From positions 1 through 64,000 of the forward strand of contig NZ_CAMPHI010000021.1 in NCBI RefSeq assembly GCF_946885955.1: DNA of 64,000 bases. The letters are read 5' to 3'. This stretch comes from an uncultured Pseudomonas sp. (lineage in GTDB: Bacteria; Pseudomonadota; Gammaproteobacteria; Pseudomonadales; Pseudomonadaceae). Positions 41,631 to 49,851 of the stretch are shown one piece after another (the first letter of the stretch is position 1; every line of letters begins with the position of its first letter). A model generated the notes under the pieces. That model ran no database searches. It was not told the DNA's origin and saw only the letters and a list, made by a program, of their open reading frames with translations. The translations under genes and the position numbers were made by a program.

Positions 41631-43706
41631 TCAGTCCAGTTTCAGCGCCTTGAGGATAAAGGCGTATTCCAATGCCACGTCCTTGAGCGCCTGGTAGCGT
41701 CCGCTCATGCCGCCATGGCCGGCGCCCAGATCGGTCTTCAGCAGCAGCAGTCTGTTGTCGGTCTTGCTGGCGCGCAGCTTGGCCACCCACTTGGCGGCTT
41801 CCCAGTACTGCACGCGGCTGTCGTTGTAGCCGGCCACGGCGAGGATCGCCGGATAGGCTTGGGCTTCGACGTTTTCGTAAGGCGCATATGCTTTGATCCG
41901 TTCGAAGACTTCAGGCTCATTGGGATCGCCCCATTCATCGTATTCGGTGACGGTCAGCGGCAGGTCGGGCTTTTGCATGGTGTTGAGCACATCGACGAAG
42001 GGCACTTCGGCGATGGCGGCGGCGAATAGCTCGGGGCGTTGGTTGAGCACCGCGCCGATCAGCAGGCCGCCGGCGCTGCCGCCGCTGATGGTCAGGCGCT
42101 CGGCATCGGTATAGCCGAGGCTGATCAGGTGCTCGGCGCAGGCGATAAAGTCGCTGAAGCTGTTGTGTTTGTGTTCCAGCTTGCCGGCGCGGTACCAGGC
42201 TTCGCCCAATTCGCCGCCGCCGCGGACATGGGCGATGGCGAAGACGAAACCTCTGTCGAGCAGGCTCAGGCGTGCATGGGAGAACCAGGGGTCGAGGCTT
42301 TCGCCATAGGCGCCGTAGCCGTAGAGGTAGAGCGGGGCGGGTTTAACCCTCACCCCCGGCCCCGCTCCCGTAGAGATAGGGGAGGAATTAAGTACCTCGC
42401 GCCTGGCCACCAGGCTGATCGGTACCTGGGTGCCGTCGCTTGCGGTGGCCCAGAGGCGTTGGCTGATATAGGCGTCGGCGTCGAACGGGCCTTCCACCGG
42501 GGTTTGTTTGAGCACCATCTGGCTGCCGTCGTGCAGCGCCAATTGGCGGATCTGTGCCGGGCGGTTGAGCGCTTCATAGCGCAGGCGGATCACCGGACTG
42601 GTGAATTCCAGGTTGTCCTGCACATGTAGGCTGTAGGCCGCATCGGGCAGTTGCACGCGGTAGCTCGGCTGGCCCTGGGGTTGCACTTCGATTATCGGCA
42701 GGCCGCCTTCGCGCAGGCTGAGGATCAGGGCGCCGGCATTCAGGCTGATGTCTTCGAGCATCACCTGCGGGTCGTGGGCGCGTAACGTTCGCCACTGGTC
42801 GCGGCTCGGCGTCGCGCAGTCGTCGGCGCTGAACAGGGCGAAATTGATTCCGCTCTGGTTGCTGCGGATCAACCAGGCCCAGGCGCCGTCGAGCTTGCCG
42901 TGATCGGCGTAATATTCGTGACCTTCTTCGCGTGGCACCAGGCAGGTGAAGGACGCTTGCGGTGTGTCGGCGTCCAGCACCCAGGTTTCGCTGGTGGTCT
43001 TGCTGCCCAGCAAGACGATCAACTGGCGTTCGGAACTGCTGCGGTAGCAGTTGAGAAAGAAGCGTCCATCCGCCTCATGAAAGGCCAATTCGGCGCTTTC
43101 GCTGCCCAGGCGGTGGCGATAGAGCTTGTGCGGCCGATGGCAATCGTCCAGCTCGCCGAAGAACAGGGTCTGGCTGTCGTTGGCCCAGGTCATGCTGCCG
43201 TCGCAATCGGCGAATGGCAGTTCGCGGATCGCGCCGTTATCCAGCTCCTTGACGAACAGCTGGTAGATTTCGTCGCCGCTGCAATCCAGGCTGTAGGCCA
43301 GGCGCTGCTGGTCCGGGCTGATGCTGAAGCAGCCGAGCGAGAGGAAACCGCCGTCGGCCAGGGCATTGGGATCGAGGAGCAATTGCTCGCTGCCTGGGTC
43401 GACCGTGAGCGAGCCGGCGGCCGGCTTTCGGCAACGATAGTGCCGCGGGTACTCGTCGCCGGCGGTGGTGCGTTGGTAGTAGAGGTAGTCGCCCCAGGGC
43501 GTGGGTAGCGACAGATCGGTTTCGCGGATGCGGCCCTTGATCTCCTGGAACAGGGTTTCGCGCAGTTCGCTTTGCTCGGCGAGTTCTGTTTCGAGGTAGG
43601 CGTTTTCCGCCGCCAGGTAATCAAGCACCTCGGCGACGTCGCGGTTTTCCAGCCAACGATAAGGGTCGCAGCCGTTCTCTCTGCGGGCGATAGGGGCAAG
43701 GGACAT
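41631..43706 (-). CDS. ptrB: oligopeptidase B / prolyl oligopeptidase family (protease II)
   Basis: A 691-residue serine peptidase: N-terminal beta-propeller and C-terminal alpha/beta hydrolase. The nucleophile S544 is in ISGGSAGGLLIG, ISLGYTDAERL precedes it, and the late GAGHGGMSGR carries the catalytic His. ATG 43706 starts MSLAPIARRENG with GGAGTTCCC-type purines before it. Residues about 441-454 (in VLNSSPISTGAGPGVRVKPA) are encoded by a REP-like repeat (42347-42386) inserted in frame between conserved VPISLVARRE and PLYLYGYGAYG. That segment is absent from relatives as I recall them. Confidence 0.92.
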   Translation of the reverse strand: MSLAPIARRENGCDPYRWLENRDVAEVLDYLAAENAYLETELAEQSELRETLFQEIKGRIRETDLSLPTPWGDYLYYQRTTAGDEYPRHYRCRKPAAGSLTVDPGSEQLLLDPNALADGGFLSLGCFSISPDQQRLAYSLDCSGDEIYQLFVKELDNGAIRELPFADCDGSMTWANDSQTLFFGELDDCHRPHKLYRHRLGSESAELAFHEADGRFFLNCYRSSSERQLIVLLGSKTTSETWVLDADTPQASFTCLVPREEGHEYYADHGKLDGAWAWLIRSNQSGINFALFSADDCATPSRDQWRTLRAHDPQVMLEDISLNAGALILSLREGGLPIIEVQPQGQPSYRVQLPDAAYSLHVQDNLEFTSPVIRLRYEALNRPAQIRQLALHDGSQMVLKQTPVEGPFDADAYISQRLWATASDGTQVPISLVARREVLNSSPISTGAGPGVRVKPAPLYLYGYGAYGESLDPWFSHARLSLLDRGFVFAIAHVRGGGELGEAWYRAGKLEHKHNSFSDFIACAEHLISLGYTDAERLTISGGSAGGLLIGAVLNQRPELFAAAIAEVPFVDVLNTMQKPDLPLTVTEYDEWGDPNEPEVFERIKAYAPYENVEAQAYPAILAVAGYNDSRVQYWEAAKWVAKLRASKTDNRLLLLKTDLGAGHGGMSGRYQALKDVALEYAFILKALKLD
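42347..42386. repeat. REP-like repeat inside the ptrB coding sequence
   Basis: CCCTCACCCCCGGCCCCGCT followed by CCCGTAGAGATAGGGGAGG. It matches the intergenic repeat at 51126-51164 base for base over CCCTCACCCCCGGCCCC. It is read in frame on the minus strand and adds about 14 residues to the peptidase. Confidence 0.75.
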
Positions 43707-43861
43707 GGGGAACTCCAAAACACGGCCAACAGCGGTGACACCGAGCCGGGCAAAAGCCGTTATCATAAGCCCCACTTCGCAAGCCGGCCGGTAAAATATT
43801 CGGCGGCGCTGGGTTTTTTCCCCCGAGCTGTAGCTCCGTTTCGATATGGACACGCTGTTGA

Positions 43862-44329
43862 ATGACTGAAAACGACTATTTGTACGCCTGGAGCGCCTAT
43901 GCCGTTGCCGCGGTTGGCTGCATGCTGGTGTGGTTTCGCCTGACCCGATGGATGTGGCGTTATTTGCGCGAACCGCTAAGGGTACTGGTGGCGGTATTGC
44001 TGTTCAGCCCGACCATCGTCGATCCGGCCAAGGAGCTGTTCGCCCCGGCGATCGCCGTGACCGCCCTGGACGTGCTGTTCAAGGTCGGCGACAACGCCTG
44101 GCGCGCGGTGGCCGACCTGTCCACTTATGGCCTGGCCGCCTTTGTCGTGTATTTGCTGTTCGTGGCGCTGCGCTGGCCGCTGGAACGCTGGTGGAACGGG
44201 CGTCGCGGCTCTGTACCCGAGGAGCGCGAACCGACCCTGCGCGAACGCATGGCGGAACATGACGATCGCGGCGACAGCCGATATGATCGCGAAGGCAATC
44301 GGCGCCTGCGCATGGAGCCGCGGCTCTAG
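43862..44329 (+). CDS. hypothetical membrane protein, 155 residues
   Basis: Three or so hydrophobic helices (about 8-27, 38-58 and 90-110) are followed by a charged, Arg/Glu-rich cytoplasmic tail. No known family or motif is recognised. ATG 43862 diverges from ptrB; the 155-base gap between them has a run of T and C but no obvious operator. The tail resembles small regulatory membrane proteins, but that is only an impression. Confidence 0.65.
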   Translation: MTENDYLYAWSAYAVAAVGCMLVWFRLTRWMWRYLREPLRVLVAVLLFSPTIVDPAKELFAPAIAVTALDVLFKVGDNAWRAVADLSTYGLAAFVVYLLFVALRWPLERWWNGRRGSVPEEREPTLRERMAEHDDRGDSRYDREGNRRLRMEPRL

Positions 44330-44394
44330 CGGGCAGCGCTTGCGCCAGTCGCGCGGGGCCGTCAGCATAAGCCCGTTGCATTCAAGGAGGGCTT

Positions 44395-44859
44395 ATGGAC
44401 TGTGTGTTCTGTGCAATCGTCGAGCATCGACTTCCCGCCCATCGGGTTTATGAAGACGAGCATTTCATTGTCCTGCTGGATATTTTTCCGCTACGTCCCG
44501 CCCACCTGCTGATCGTCAGCCGCGAGCATGCGCCGCTGCTCAAGGACCTCTCGACCGTCGCCCGCGACCGTTTGCTGCTGTTGGCGGGGCGCATCGCCGC
44601 AGCGTTGCGCGCCAGCGGTTACGCCGCCCCTGGCCTGAATATGGTGATCAATGACGGTCCTTCGGCGAACCAGCATGTGCCGCACCTGCATCTACATCTG
44701 ATTCCCCGGCGCTCCGGCGATTTGCCGGCGTTGCTCTGGCGCGCGCTCACACGTTTTCTGCCCCTGGGGCGCAAACGTCTGGAACAAGGACTGCTGCGAC
44801 AGGCGCAGCAATTGCGCAGTGCCCTCGACGCCTTGCCGGAGGGGGGCGAGTATGTGTGA
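44395..44859 (+). CDS. HIT family hydrolase
   Basis: A 154-residue histidine-triad protein. The N-terminal CVFCAIV has the zinc-type cysteines and the triad HLHLHLI contains H97, H99 and H101 after INDGPSANQHVP. HIT proteins hydrolyse nucleotide phosphoramidates or dinucleotide polyphosphates. AAGGAGG precedes ATG 44395. It overlaps the glutamine amidotransferase gene by 8 bases. Confidence 0.9.
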   Translation: MDCVFCAIVEHRLPAHRVYEDEHFIVLLDIFPLRPAHLLIVSREHAPLLKDLSTVARDRLLLLAGRIAAALRASGYAAPGLNMVINDGPSANQHVPHLHLHLIPRRSGDLPALLWRALTRFLPLGRKRLEQGLLRQAQQLRSALDALPEGGEYV

Positions 44860-45631
44860 GCTGCTGGGTATGAGCGCCAATGTACCCACCGATATCGTCT
44901 TCAGCTTTACCGGCTTGATGCAGCGTGGCGGACGTACCGGGCCGCATCGCGATGGTTGGGGCATCGGCTTCTACGAAGGACGCGGTCTGCGCCTGTTCCA
45001 GGACCCGCGAGCGAGCAGCGAGTCCGAGGTGGCGCGGCTGGTGCAACGCTATCCGATCAAGAGCGAAGTGGTGATCGGGCATATTCGCCAGGCCAACGTC
45101 GGCCGCGTATGTCTGGCCAATACCCACCCCTTCGTGCGCGAAATGTGGGGACGTAACTGGTGTTTCGCGCATAACGGTCAGTTGACTGCGGCAGCGCCGG
45201 TCCCGGGCGTCTATCGACCGGTCGGCGACACCGACAGCGAAGCGGCTTTTTGCGACCTGCTCAATCGTCTGCGCGGTGCCTTTGCCGAGCCGGTGGCGAT
45301 CGAGGCGTTGTTGCCGACCCTGGTCGAGGTCTGCGCCGGTTATCGGCAGCGCGGAGTGTTCAATTGCCTGCTCAGCGATGGCGACTGGTTGTTCAGCTTC
45401 TGCTCGAGCAAGCTGGCGCATATCACCCGGCGTGCGCCATTCGGCCCGGCGCACCTGAAGGATGCCGACATGCAGGTGGATTTCCAGGCGGAAACCACGC
45501 CCGACGATGTGGTCACGGTGGTGGCCACCGAGCCGCTGACCGACAACGAGAACTGGCAATTGTATCGGCCGGGGGAATGGCGCCTGTGGCGCGCCGGTGA
45601 ATGTATCGCTCAGGGCCTGATGGCCGATTGA
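44852..45631 (+). CDS. class II glutamine amidotransferase (YafJ-like)
   Basis: A 259-residue Ntn-type amidohydrolase. After removal of Met1, C2 of MCELLGMSAN is the nucleophile. GHIRQANVGRV, NTHPFV and WCFAHNGQL are the standard glutamine-site blocks. Only the glutaminase domain is present; no partner domain is attached, as in YafJ. The biological acceptor of the ammonia is unknown. It overlaps the HIT gene by 8 bases. Confidence 0.88.
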   Translation: MCELLGMSANVPTDIVFSFTGLMQRGGRTGPHRDGWGIGFYEGRGLRLFQDPRASSESEVARLVQRYPIKSEVVIGHIRQANVGRVCLANTHPFVREMWGRNWCFAHNGQLTAAAPVPGVYRPVGDTDSEAAFCDLLNRLRGAFAEPVAIEALLPTLVEVCAGYRQRGVFNCLLSDGDWLFSFCSSKLAHITRRAPFGPAHLKDADMQVDFQAETTPDDVVTVVATEPLTDNENWQLYRPGEWRLWRAGECIAQGLMAD

Positions 45632-45673
45632 AACCGCTGCGTATCGAAAGATTTGCCATTGATTGGGGGCGTG

Positions 45674-46198
45674 ATGTTTAGAAGTTATCTGCGTTTGGCG
45701 CTGTTTGCCCTGGGGCTGTTGGTCGGGGTGCAGGTGCCGGGTTTTATCGACGACTACAGCAAGCGGGTCGATGCCCATCGTATCGAGGCGGAGCAGGGGC
45801 TGAAGGGCTTCCGGCAGACCGCCAGTCGTTTCTTCAAGGGCGATCTCGACGCCCTGGTCGACCATTATCAAGCCAGCAAGGACCCGGTGATGCGCAGCGA
45901 CGCGCAAAGCGTCAGCCAGCTGGTCGAGCGCTCACGCTGGCTCGAGCGGGAGTGGCAGGCCATGCAGGGCGGCTGGCTCGCTCAGGTCTGGCACCTGGCC
46001 ACGGCCGCGGACCCCGAGCTGATGCAGGAAACCGTCGCCGCCTATCGCTATCAGGTGCTCCTGGCGCCCGAGGCGATTGCCTGGGGTATCGCCTGCGGCA
46101 TGTTGTTGGCTTTGCTGCTGGAGAGCCTGGCACTGGCGGTCGGCCTGCTACTGGGCATTGGGCGTAGCCAGCAGGTGCAGCAGCGCCACTGGCGCTAG
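45674..46198 (+). CDS. DUF2937 family membrane protein
   Basis: A 174-residue protein with one helix at each end (about 5-22 and 135-165) and a polar helical domain between. This is the DUF2937 pattern, unknown in function. ATG 45674 is chosen over an earlier start that would add seven residues, because it opens the first membrane helix. The TAG stop codon sits in CTAGCAGG, the head of a degenerate copy of the MITE-like family. Confidence 0.75.
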   Translation: MFRSYLRLALFALGLLVGVQVPGFIDDYSKRVDAHRIEAEQGLKGFRQTASRFFKGDLDALVDHYQASKDPVMRSDAQSVSQLVERSRWLEREWQAMQGGWLAQVWHLATAADPELMQETVAAYRYQVLLAPEAIAWGIACGMLLALLLESLALAVGLLLGIGRSQQVQQRHWR

Positions 46199-46262
46199 CA
46201 GGTAATTTTAAACAGCCTGCCAGTCCTTGCACTGGCTGCCTCGTCGACGTTTCAGGGCCTCT
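46196..46262. repeat. degenerate copy of the MITE-like family
   Basis: CTAGCAGGTAATTTTAAACA and, 10 bases on, GGCTGCCTCGTCGACGTTTC, which correspond to the left and right arms of the element at 19938 with internal deletions and several substitutions. It starts on the DUF2937 stop codon and ends by the MocR gene stop codon. Confidence 0.45.
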
Positions 46263-47694
46263 CAGGCCCTCCGGGTGCGAAGTGTTGATCGCCCTGGTGC
46301 AGGCTGCTGGCCAGGGTGAGAAAGCCGTCGTAGAGGCGCTGGTCATCGTCCGCCGTATTGCTGACGCTGGCGCGGATGAATTGCGGCACTGCTGTGCGGC
46401 CGACCGCGAATGCTTCGGCGGAGCTGACCAGGTAGTGCTTGTGCTGGAGCTCCGCCTCGATCGCCGAGGCGCGCCAGGGCTCGGGTACCTCGATCCAGAA
46501 ATGCGGGCTCTGTGGCTGACTGCGATAGTTCAAGCCCCCGAGCAGGCCGCCGACCAGTCGCTTGCGTCGCTCTATTTCGGCGATCTGCTGGCGCAGCAGG
46601 GTCACTGCGGTGCCGTCTTCGATCCATTGGCTGGCCAGCTCCTGGGTCAGCGGTGTGGCCATCCAGCAACTCGTGCGTAGCGCCGCAGACAGGCGCCCGA
46701 GCAACTCCTTGGGTGCATGCAGATAGCCGACCCGCAGACCCGCCGCGACCGCCTTGCTCAGGCTGCCGATCAGAATGCTGCGTTCGGGCGCGAACCGGCT
46801 CAGCGGTGGCGGCCGTCGTTCGAGCAGCACGGCATGGGCCTCGTCCTCGAGAATCAGCAGATTATGGCGGCGGCACAGTTGCGCGATGACCTGCCGGCGT
46901 TCGCTGGAGAGCACCGCGGTGGTCGGGTTCTGCAGCGTCGGCGTGCAGTACAGCGCCGCCACCCGATTGATGCGGCACAGCTCGTCGAGCGAGTCGGGGA
47001 GCAGCCCTTCCTCGTCCATTTCGATACCGAGCAGCTTCAGGCCGAGCAGGCGCGCCGCGGCGATCAGGCCGGGGTAGGTCAGGTGCTCGGTGACCAGCGT
47101 ATCGCCGGGACGAAACAGCGCGCTGAGTGTAGTGAGCAGGCCGTGCTGCGCGCCATTGACGCACAGCACCTGCTCGGCGTCGGCGATGAAATCCTCATGG
47201 CTCAGCCACTGCGCGCCAGCTTGCCGATGACGCGGATGACCAGGTTCCGGACCATATAGCGCCAGCGTCCGCAGACGCTGTGGATCATCGGCCAGTGCGC
47301 GCAGGCTCTGCGCCAGCAGCGCCGTTTCCTGCCCCGGGATATGCATGTTGCGGCTCATGTCGTAGTGCGCTTGCGGCGCCTCGCTGACATTGCGAAAACC
47401 ATTGTCGCGCTGGCGCTCAAGGCCCCGCTGGCGCACGAAGGTGCCATCGCCCACCCGTGCGACCACGAGGCCCAGGCGTTCCAGTTCGGCGTAGGCGCGG
47501 CTGATGGTGCCGACGGTTACCCCCAATTCATCCGCCAGGTTGCGCTGCGGCGGCAGCTTGCCGCCGGCCACCAGGGTGCCGGCGGCGATGGCACTTTCCA
47601 GTGCTTGGGCCAGGCGTTTGTATTTAACGCCCTGGCCGTTATCGAGGGCGTTTCGGAGAATTGATACGGTGTCAATAATTGTTTTGACAGTCAT
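46252..47694 (-). CDS. MocR/PdxR-type regulator (GntR HTH plus aminotransferase domain)
   Basis: A 480-residue regulator with an N-terminal GntR winged helix-turn-helix (about 15-85, including LAQALESAIAAGTL and TVGTISRAYAELERLG) and a fold-type I aminotransferase-like domain. K314 in ILIGSLSKAVAAG should bind PLP. Such proteins sense PLP or amines and often control an adjacent transporter or vitamin gene. Here it diverges from an EamA transporter with 92 bases between, so that gene is the likely target. Confidence 0.9.
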   Translation of the reverse strand: MTVKTIIDTVSILRNALDNGQGVKYKRLAQALESAIAAGTLVAGGKLPPQRNLADELGVTVGTISRAYAELERLGLVVARVGDGTFVRQRGLERQRDNGFRNVSEAPQAHYDMSRNMHIPGQETALLAQSLRALADDPQRLRTLALYGPEPGHPRHRQAGAQWLSHEDFIADAEQVLCVNGAQHGLLTTLSALFRPGDTLVTEHLTYPGLIAAARLLGLKLLGIEMDEEGLLPDSLDELCRINRVAALYCTPTLQNPTTAVLSSERRQVIAQLCRRHNLLILEDEAHAVLLERRPPPLSRFAPERSILIGSLSKAVAAGLRVGYLHAPKELLGRLSAALRTSCWMATPLTQELASQWIEDGTAVTLLRQQIAEIERRKRLVGGLLGGLNYRSQPQSPHFWIEVPEPWRASAIEAELQHKHYLVSSAEAFAVGRTAVPQFIRASVSNTADDDQRLYDGFLTLASSLHQGDQHFAPGGPERP

Positions 47695-47786
47695 TTTTCA
47701 TCCGAATAGCTTGTTTAAAGGGTTTCAATTTCGCTCGGATTGTCACCTTTTTTCAGGATCAAGCAAAGACAAAGGATGAGTTGCCC
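47695..47786. promoter_or_regulatory. divergent control region between MocR gene and EamA gene
   Basis: A 92-base gap that should hold both promoters and the regulator site. It is AT-richer than its surroundings (TTTTTCATCC, GTTTAAAGGGTTTC). CGAATAGCTTGTTT and TTCGCTCGGATTGTC give a weak CCGAA/TTCGG-like half-site repeat. AAAGGATGAG just before 47787 is the ribosome site of the transporter. No single operator can be fixed by eye. Confidence 0.45.
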
Positions 47787-48716
47787 ATGCCAACCTCTGC
47801 CGCCCTCGCAGGTGCCACCCCTGTACACAAATCATGGCGGGCCGGTTTGATCACCAGCCTGCTGTTTCTGATCGTCTGTCTGAGTTGGGGCACGACCTGG
47901 CTGGGGATCAGGATCGCTGTCGAAAGCGTGCCGCCGTTGACCGCCGCCGGGCTGCGCTTTCTCATCGCCTTCCCGTTGTTCCTGGGGTTCGCCGTCTGGC
48001 GCCGCGAGCCGATCGCCTTTCCCCGCGGCAGCTTCGGCTTCGGCGTGTTCGTCACCCTGGCCTACTTCAGCGTGCCATATTACCTGCTCAACTATGGCGA
48101 GATGCACGTCTCGTCGGGGCTGACTGCGTTGCTGTTCAGCAGCATGCCGGTGTTTATCCTGATCTTCTCCGCCGTATTGCTGCGTGAGCGGATTCGCCTG
48201 GCCCAGGTGGCCGGCATCCTGATCGGCTTCGCCAGCCTGTTCATGATCATCACCGGCCAGGGACTGCATGTGGAGCGCGCGGAGCTGTTCGGCGTGCTGG
48301 CGATTCTCGCCGCCGCGATCATGCATGCGCTCTGTTATGTGGTGACCAAGCAGAAGGGCGCGGCCATCGGCGTGATCACCTATAACTGCCTGCCGATCGG
48401 CTGTGCCGGCCTGATGCTGGCGCTTGCGGGGCTGTGGCTCGAACGACCGGATTTTGGCGCCATCACCCCGCGCTCCTGGGCGGCGCTGAGCTACCTGGGG
48501 CTGGTCGCTTCGGTCGGTGGCTTCATCGTCTATTTCTTTCTGCTCAAGCGGCTCAGTCCGATTATTCTGTCGTTCGTGTTCATAATTTTCCCGGTTTTCG
48601 CCGTGGTGATCGGCGCCTGGTACGAGGGCACGCCCTTGTCGCAAGACCTGCTGATGTATTCGGCGATCCTGCTCGTGGGGTTCGCTTTAACCAAGCTGCC
48701 GATCGAAAAGTCCTAG
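47787..48716 (+). CDS. EamA/DMT family transporter
   Basis: A 309-residue protein with ten hydrophobic helices arranged as two EamA repeats (LSWGTTWLGIRIA near the start and SWAALSYLGLVASVGGFIVYFFLLKRL near the end). It is probably an exporter or importer of small metabolites or amino acids. ATG 47787 has AAGGATGAG upstream, so it is preferred over TTG 47781. It is divergent from the MocR regulator that probably controls it. Confidence 0.87.
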   Translation: MPTSAALAGATPVHKSWRAGLITSLLFLIVCLSWGTTWLGIRIAVESVPPLTAAGLRFLIAFPLFLGFAVWRREPIAFPRGSFGFGVFVTLAYFSVPYYLLNYGEMHVSSGLTALLFSSMPVFILIFSAVLLRERIRLAQVAGILIGFASLFMIITGQGLHVERAELFGVLAILAAAIMHALCYVVTKQKGAAIGVITYNCLPIGCAGLMLALAGLWLERPDFGAITPRSWAALSYLGLVASVGGFIVYFFLLKRLSPIILSFVFIIFPVFAVVIGAWYEGTPLSQDLLMYSAILLVGFALTKLPIEKS

Positions 48717-48819
48717 GTTCTGTGAAAATGTTTCAAAAAGCGTCAAGAGGCAGCCGACAGTTTTGAGCGGGCGTGATAGCTTTGCGCCCCCACAATTATT
48801 CCGTCGTATGGAGTGTTTT

Positions 48820-49779
48820 ATGTCGATCAAGGATCTGATCCTTGCAGCCCTGCTGGCTGCTTCCCTGCCATCTGCCCACGCCGAAACAACTGAGCCGCAA
48901 ACGGATTCCGCGGCTCCGGCTGAACTGATGACAGAGCAACAGGATGGGCAACAAGAGTCAGGCGAACTGGCAGAAGAGCCGGACGAGCAGGGCATGAGCG
49001 ACGAAGAGTTCGTCGCCAGCCTGAATTTCCGGACTGGCAAGGTGGTACTGGGCGATAACCTGGCGACCCTGAACCTGCCGGAAAACCTGGTGTTTCTCGA
49101 CAGCGAAGACGCCAACCGGGTATTGGTCGATGCCTGGGGCAACCCACCGACTGATGAGGCGCCGCTGGGGATGATTCTGCCGGCCGGTATTTCGCCGTTG
49201 GCCGAGGAGTCCTGGGCGGTGACCGTCGAGTATGAGGAAAGCGGTTTCGTCTCCGACGAGGACGCCGCCGATATCGATTACGACGAGATGCTCGAGCAAT
49301 TGCAGGAAGAGACCGTCGAAGGCAATGCCTGGCGCGAGGAGAACGGCTACGAGCCGATCCAGCTGCTGGGCTGGGCTGCCAAGCCGCACTACGACGCGCA
49401 GGGCAAGAAACTGCACTGGGCCAAGGAACTGCGCTTCGGCGACAGTGAAGACAACACGCTGAACTACAACATTCGCGTGTTGGGTCGCAAGGGCGTCCTG
49501 GTGCTGAACTTTATCGCCAACATGGATCAGTTGCCGGAGATTCAGGCCAACGTGCCGGCGGTACTGGCGATGACCGAGTTCAACGACGGCAGCCGTTACG
49601 CCGACTTCGATCCCGATCTCGATGAAGTCGCCGCTTATGGCATCGGCGCGCTGATCGCCGGCAAGCTGGCCGCCAAGGCCGGGCTGTTCGTTACCGCTCT
49701 GGTTTTGCTGAAGAAGCTCTGGCTGGTGCCGGCGCTGCTGTTCGGCTGGGTGGCCAAGCGCCTGACCGGCAAGAAGTAA
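48820..49779 (+). CDS. DUF2167 membrane protein
   Basis: A 319-residue protein with a signal peptide (about 1-21, SAHA), an acidic Gln/Glu-rich stretch (about 22-60), a DUF2167 domain and a C-terminal membrane helix near 285-312. The family blocks WAAKPHYDAQGKKLHWAKEL and NYNIRVLGRKGVLVLN are clear. The domain is probably periplasmic. Function is unknown. ATG 48820 is chosen because it opens the signal peptide. Confidence 0.82.
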   Translation: MSIKDLILAALLAASLPSAHAETTEPQTDSAAPAELMTEQQDGQQESGELAEEPDEQGMSDEEFVASLNFRTGKVVLGDNLATLNLPENLVFLDSEDANRVLVDAWGNPPTDEAPLGMILPAGISPLAEESWAVTVEYEESGFVSDEDAADIDYDEMLEQLQEETVEGNAWREENGYEPIQLLGWAAKPHYDAQGKKLHWAKELRFGDSEDNTLNYNIRVLGRKGVLVLNFIANMDQLPEIQANVPAVLAMTEFNDGSRYADFDPDLDEVAAYGIGALIAGKLAAKAGLFVTALVLLKKLWLVPALLFGWVAKRLTGKK

Positions 49780-49793
49780 GATTGCGCTAATAG

Positions 49794-49817
49794 ACCCGCC
49801 CCGGTTCCGGGGCGGGT
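49794..49817. terminator. bidirectional hairpin between convergent genes
   Basis: ACCCGCCCCGG and CCGGGGCGGGT form a near-perfect stem with only TT between, a very stable hairpin. T-rich bases (CTTATTT) follow on the plus strand. It lies between DUF2167 and the VWA gene, which converge, so it may end both transcripts. Confidence 0.6.
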
Positions 49818-49851
49818 TCGCTTATTTGGCGGCCATTTATCTGGCGGCCGT

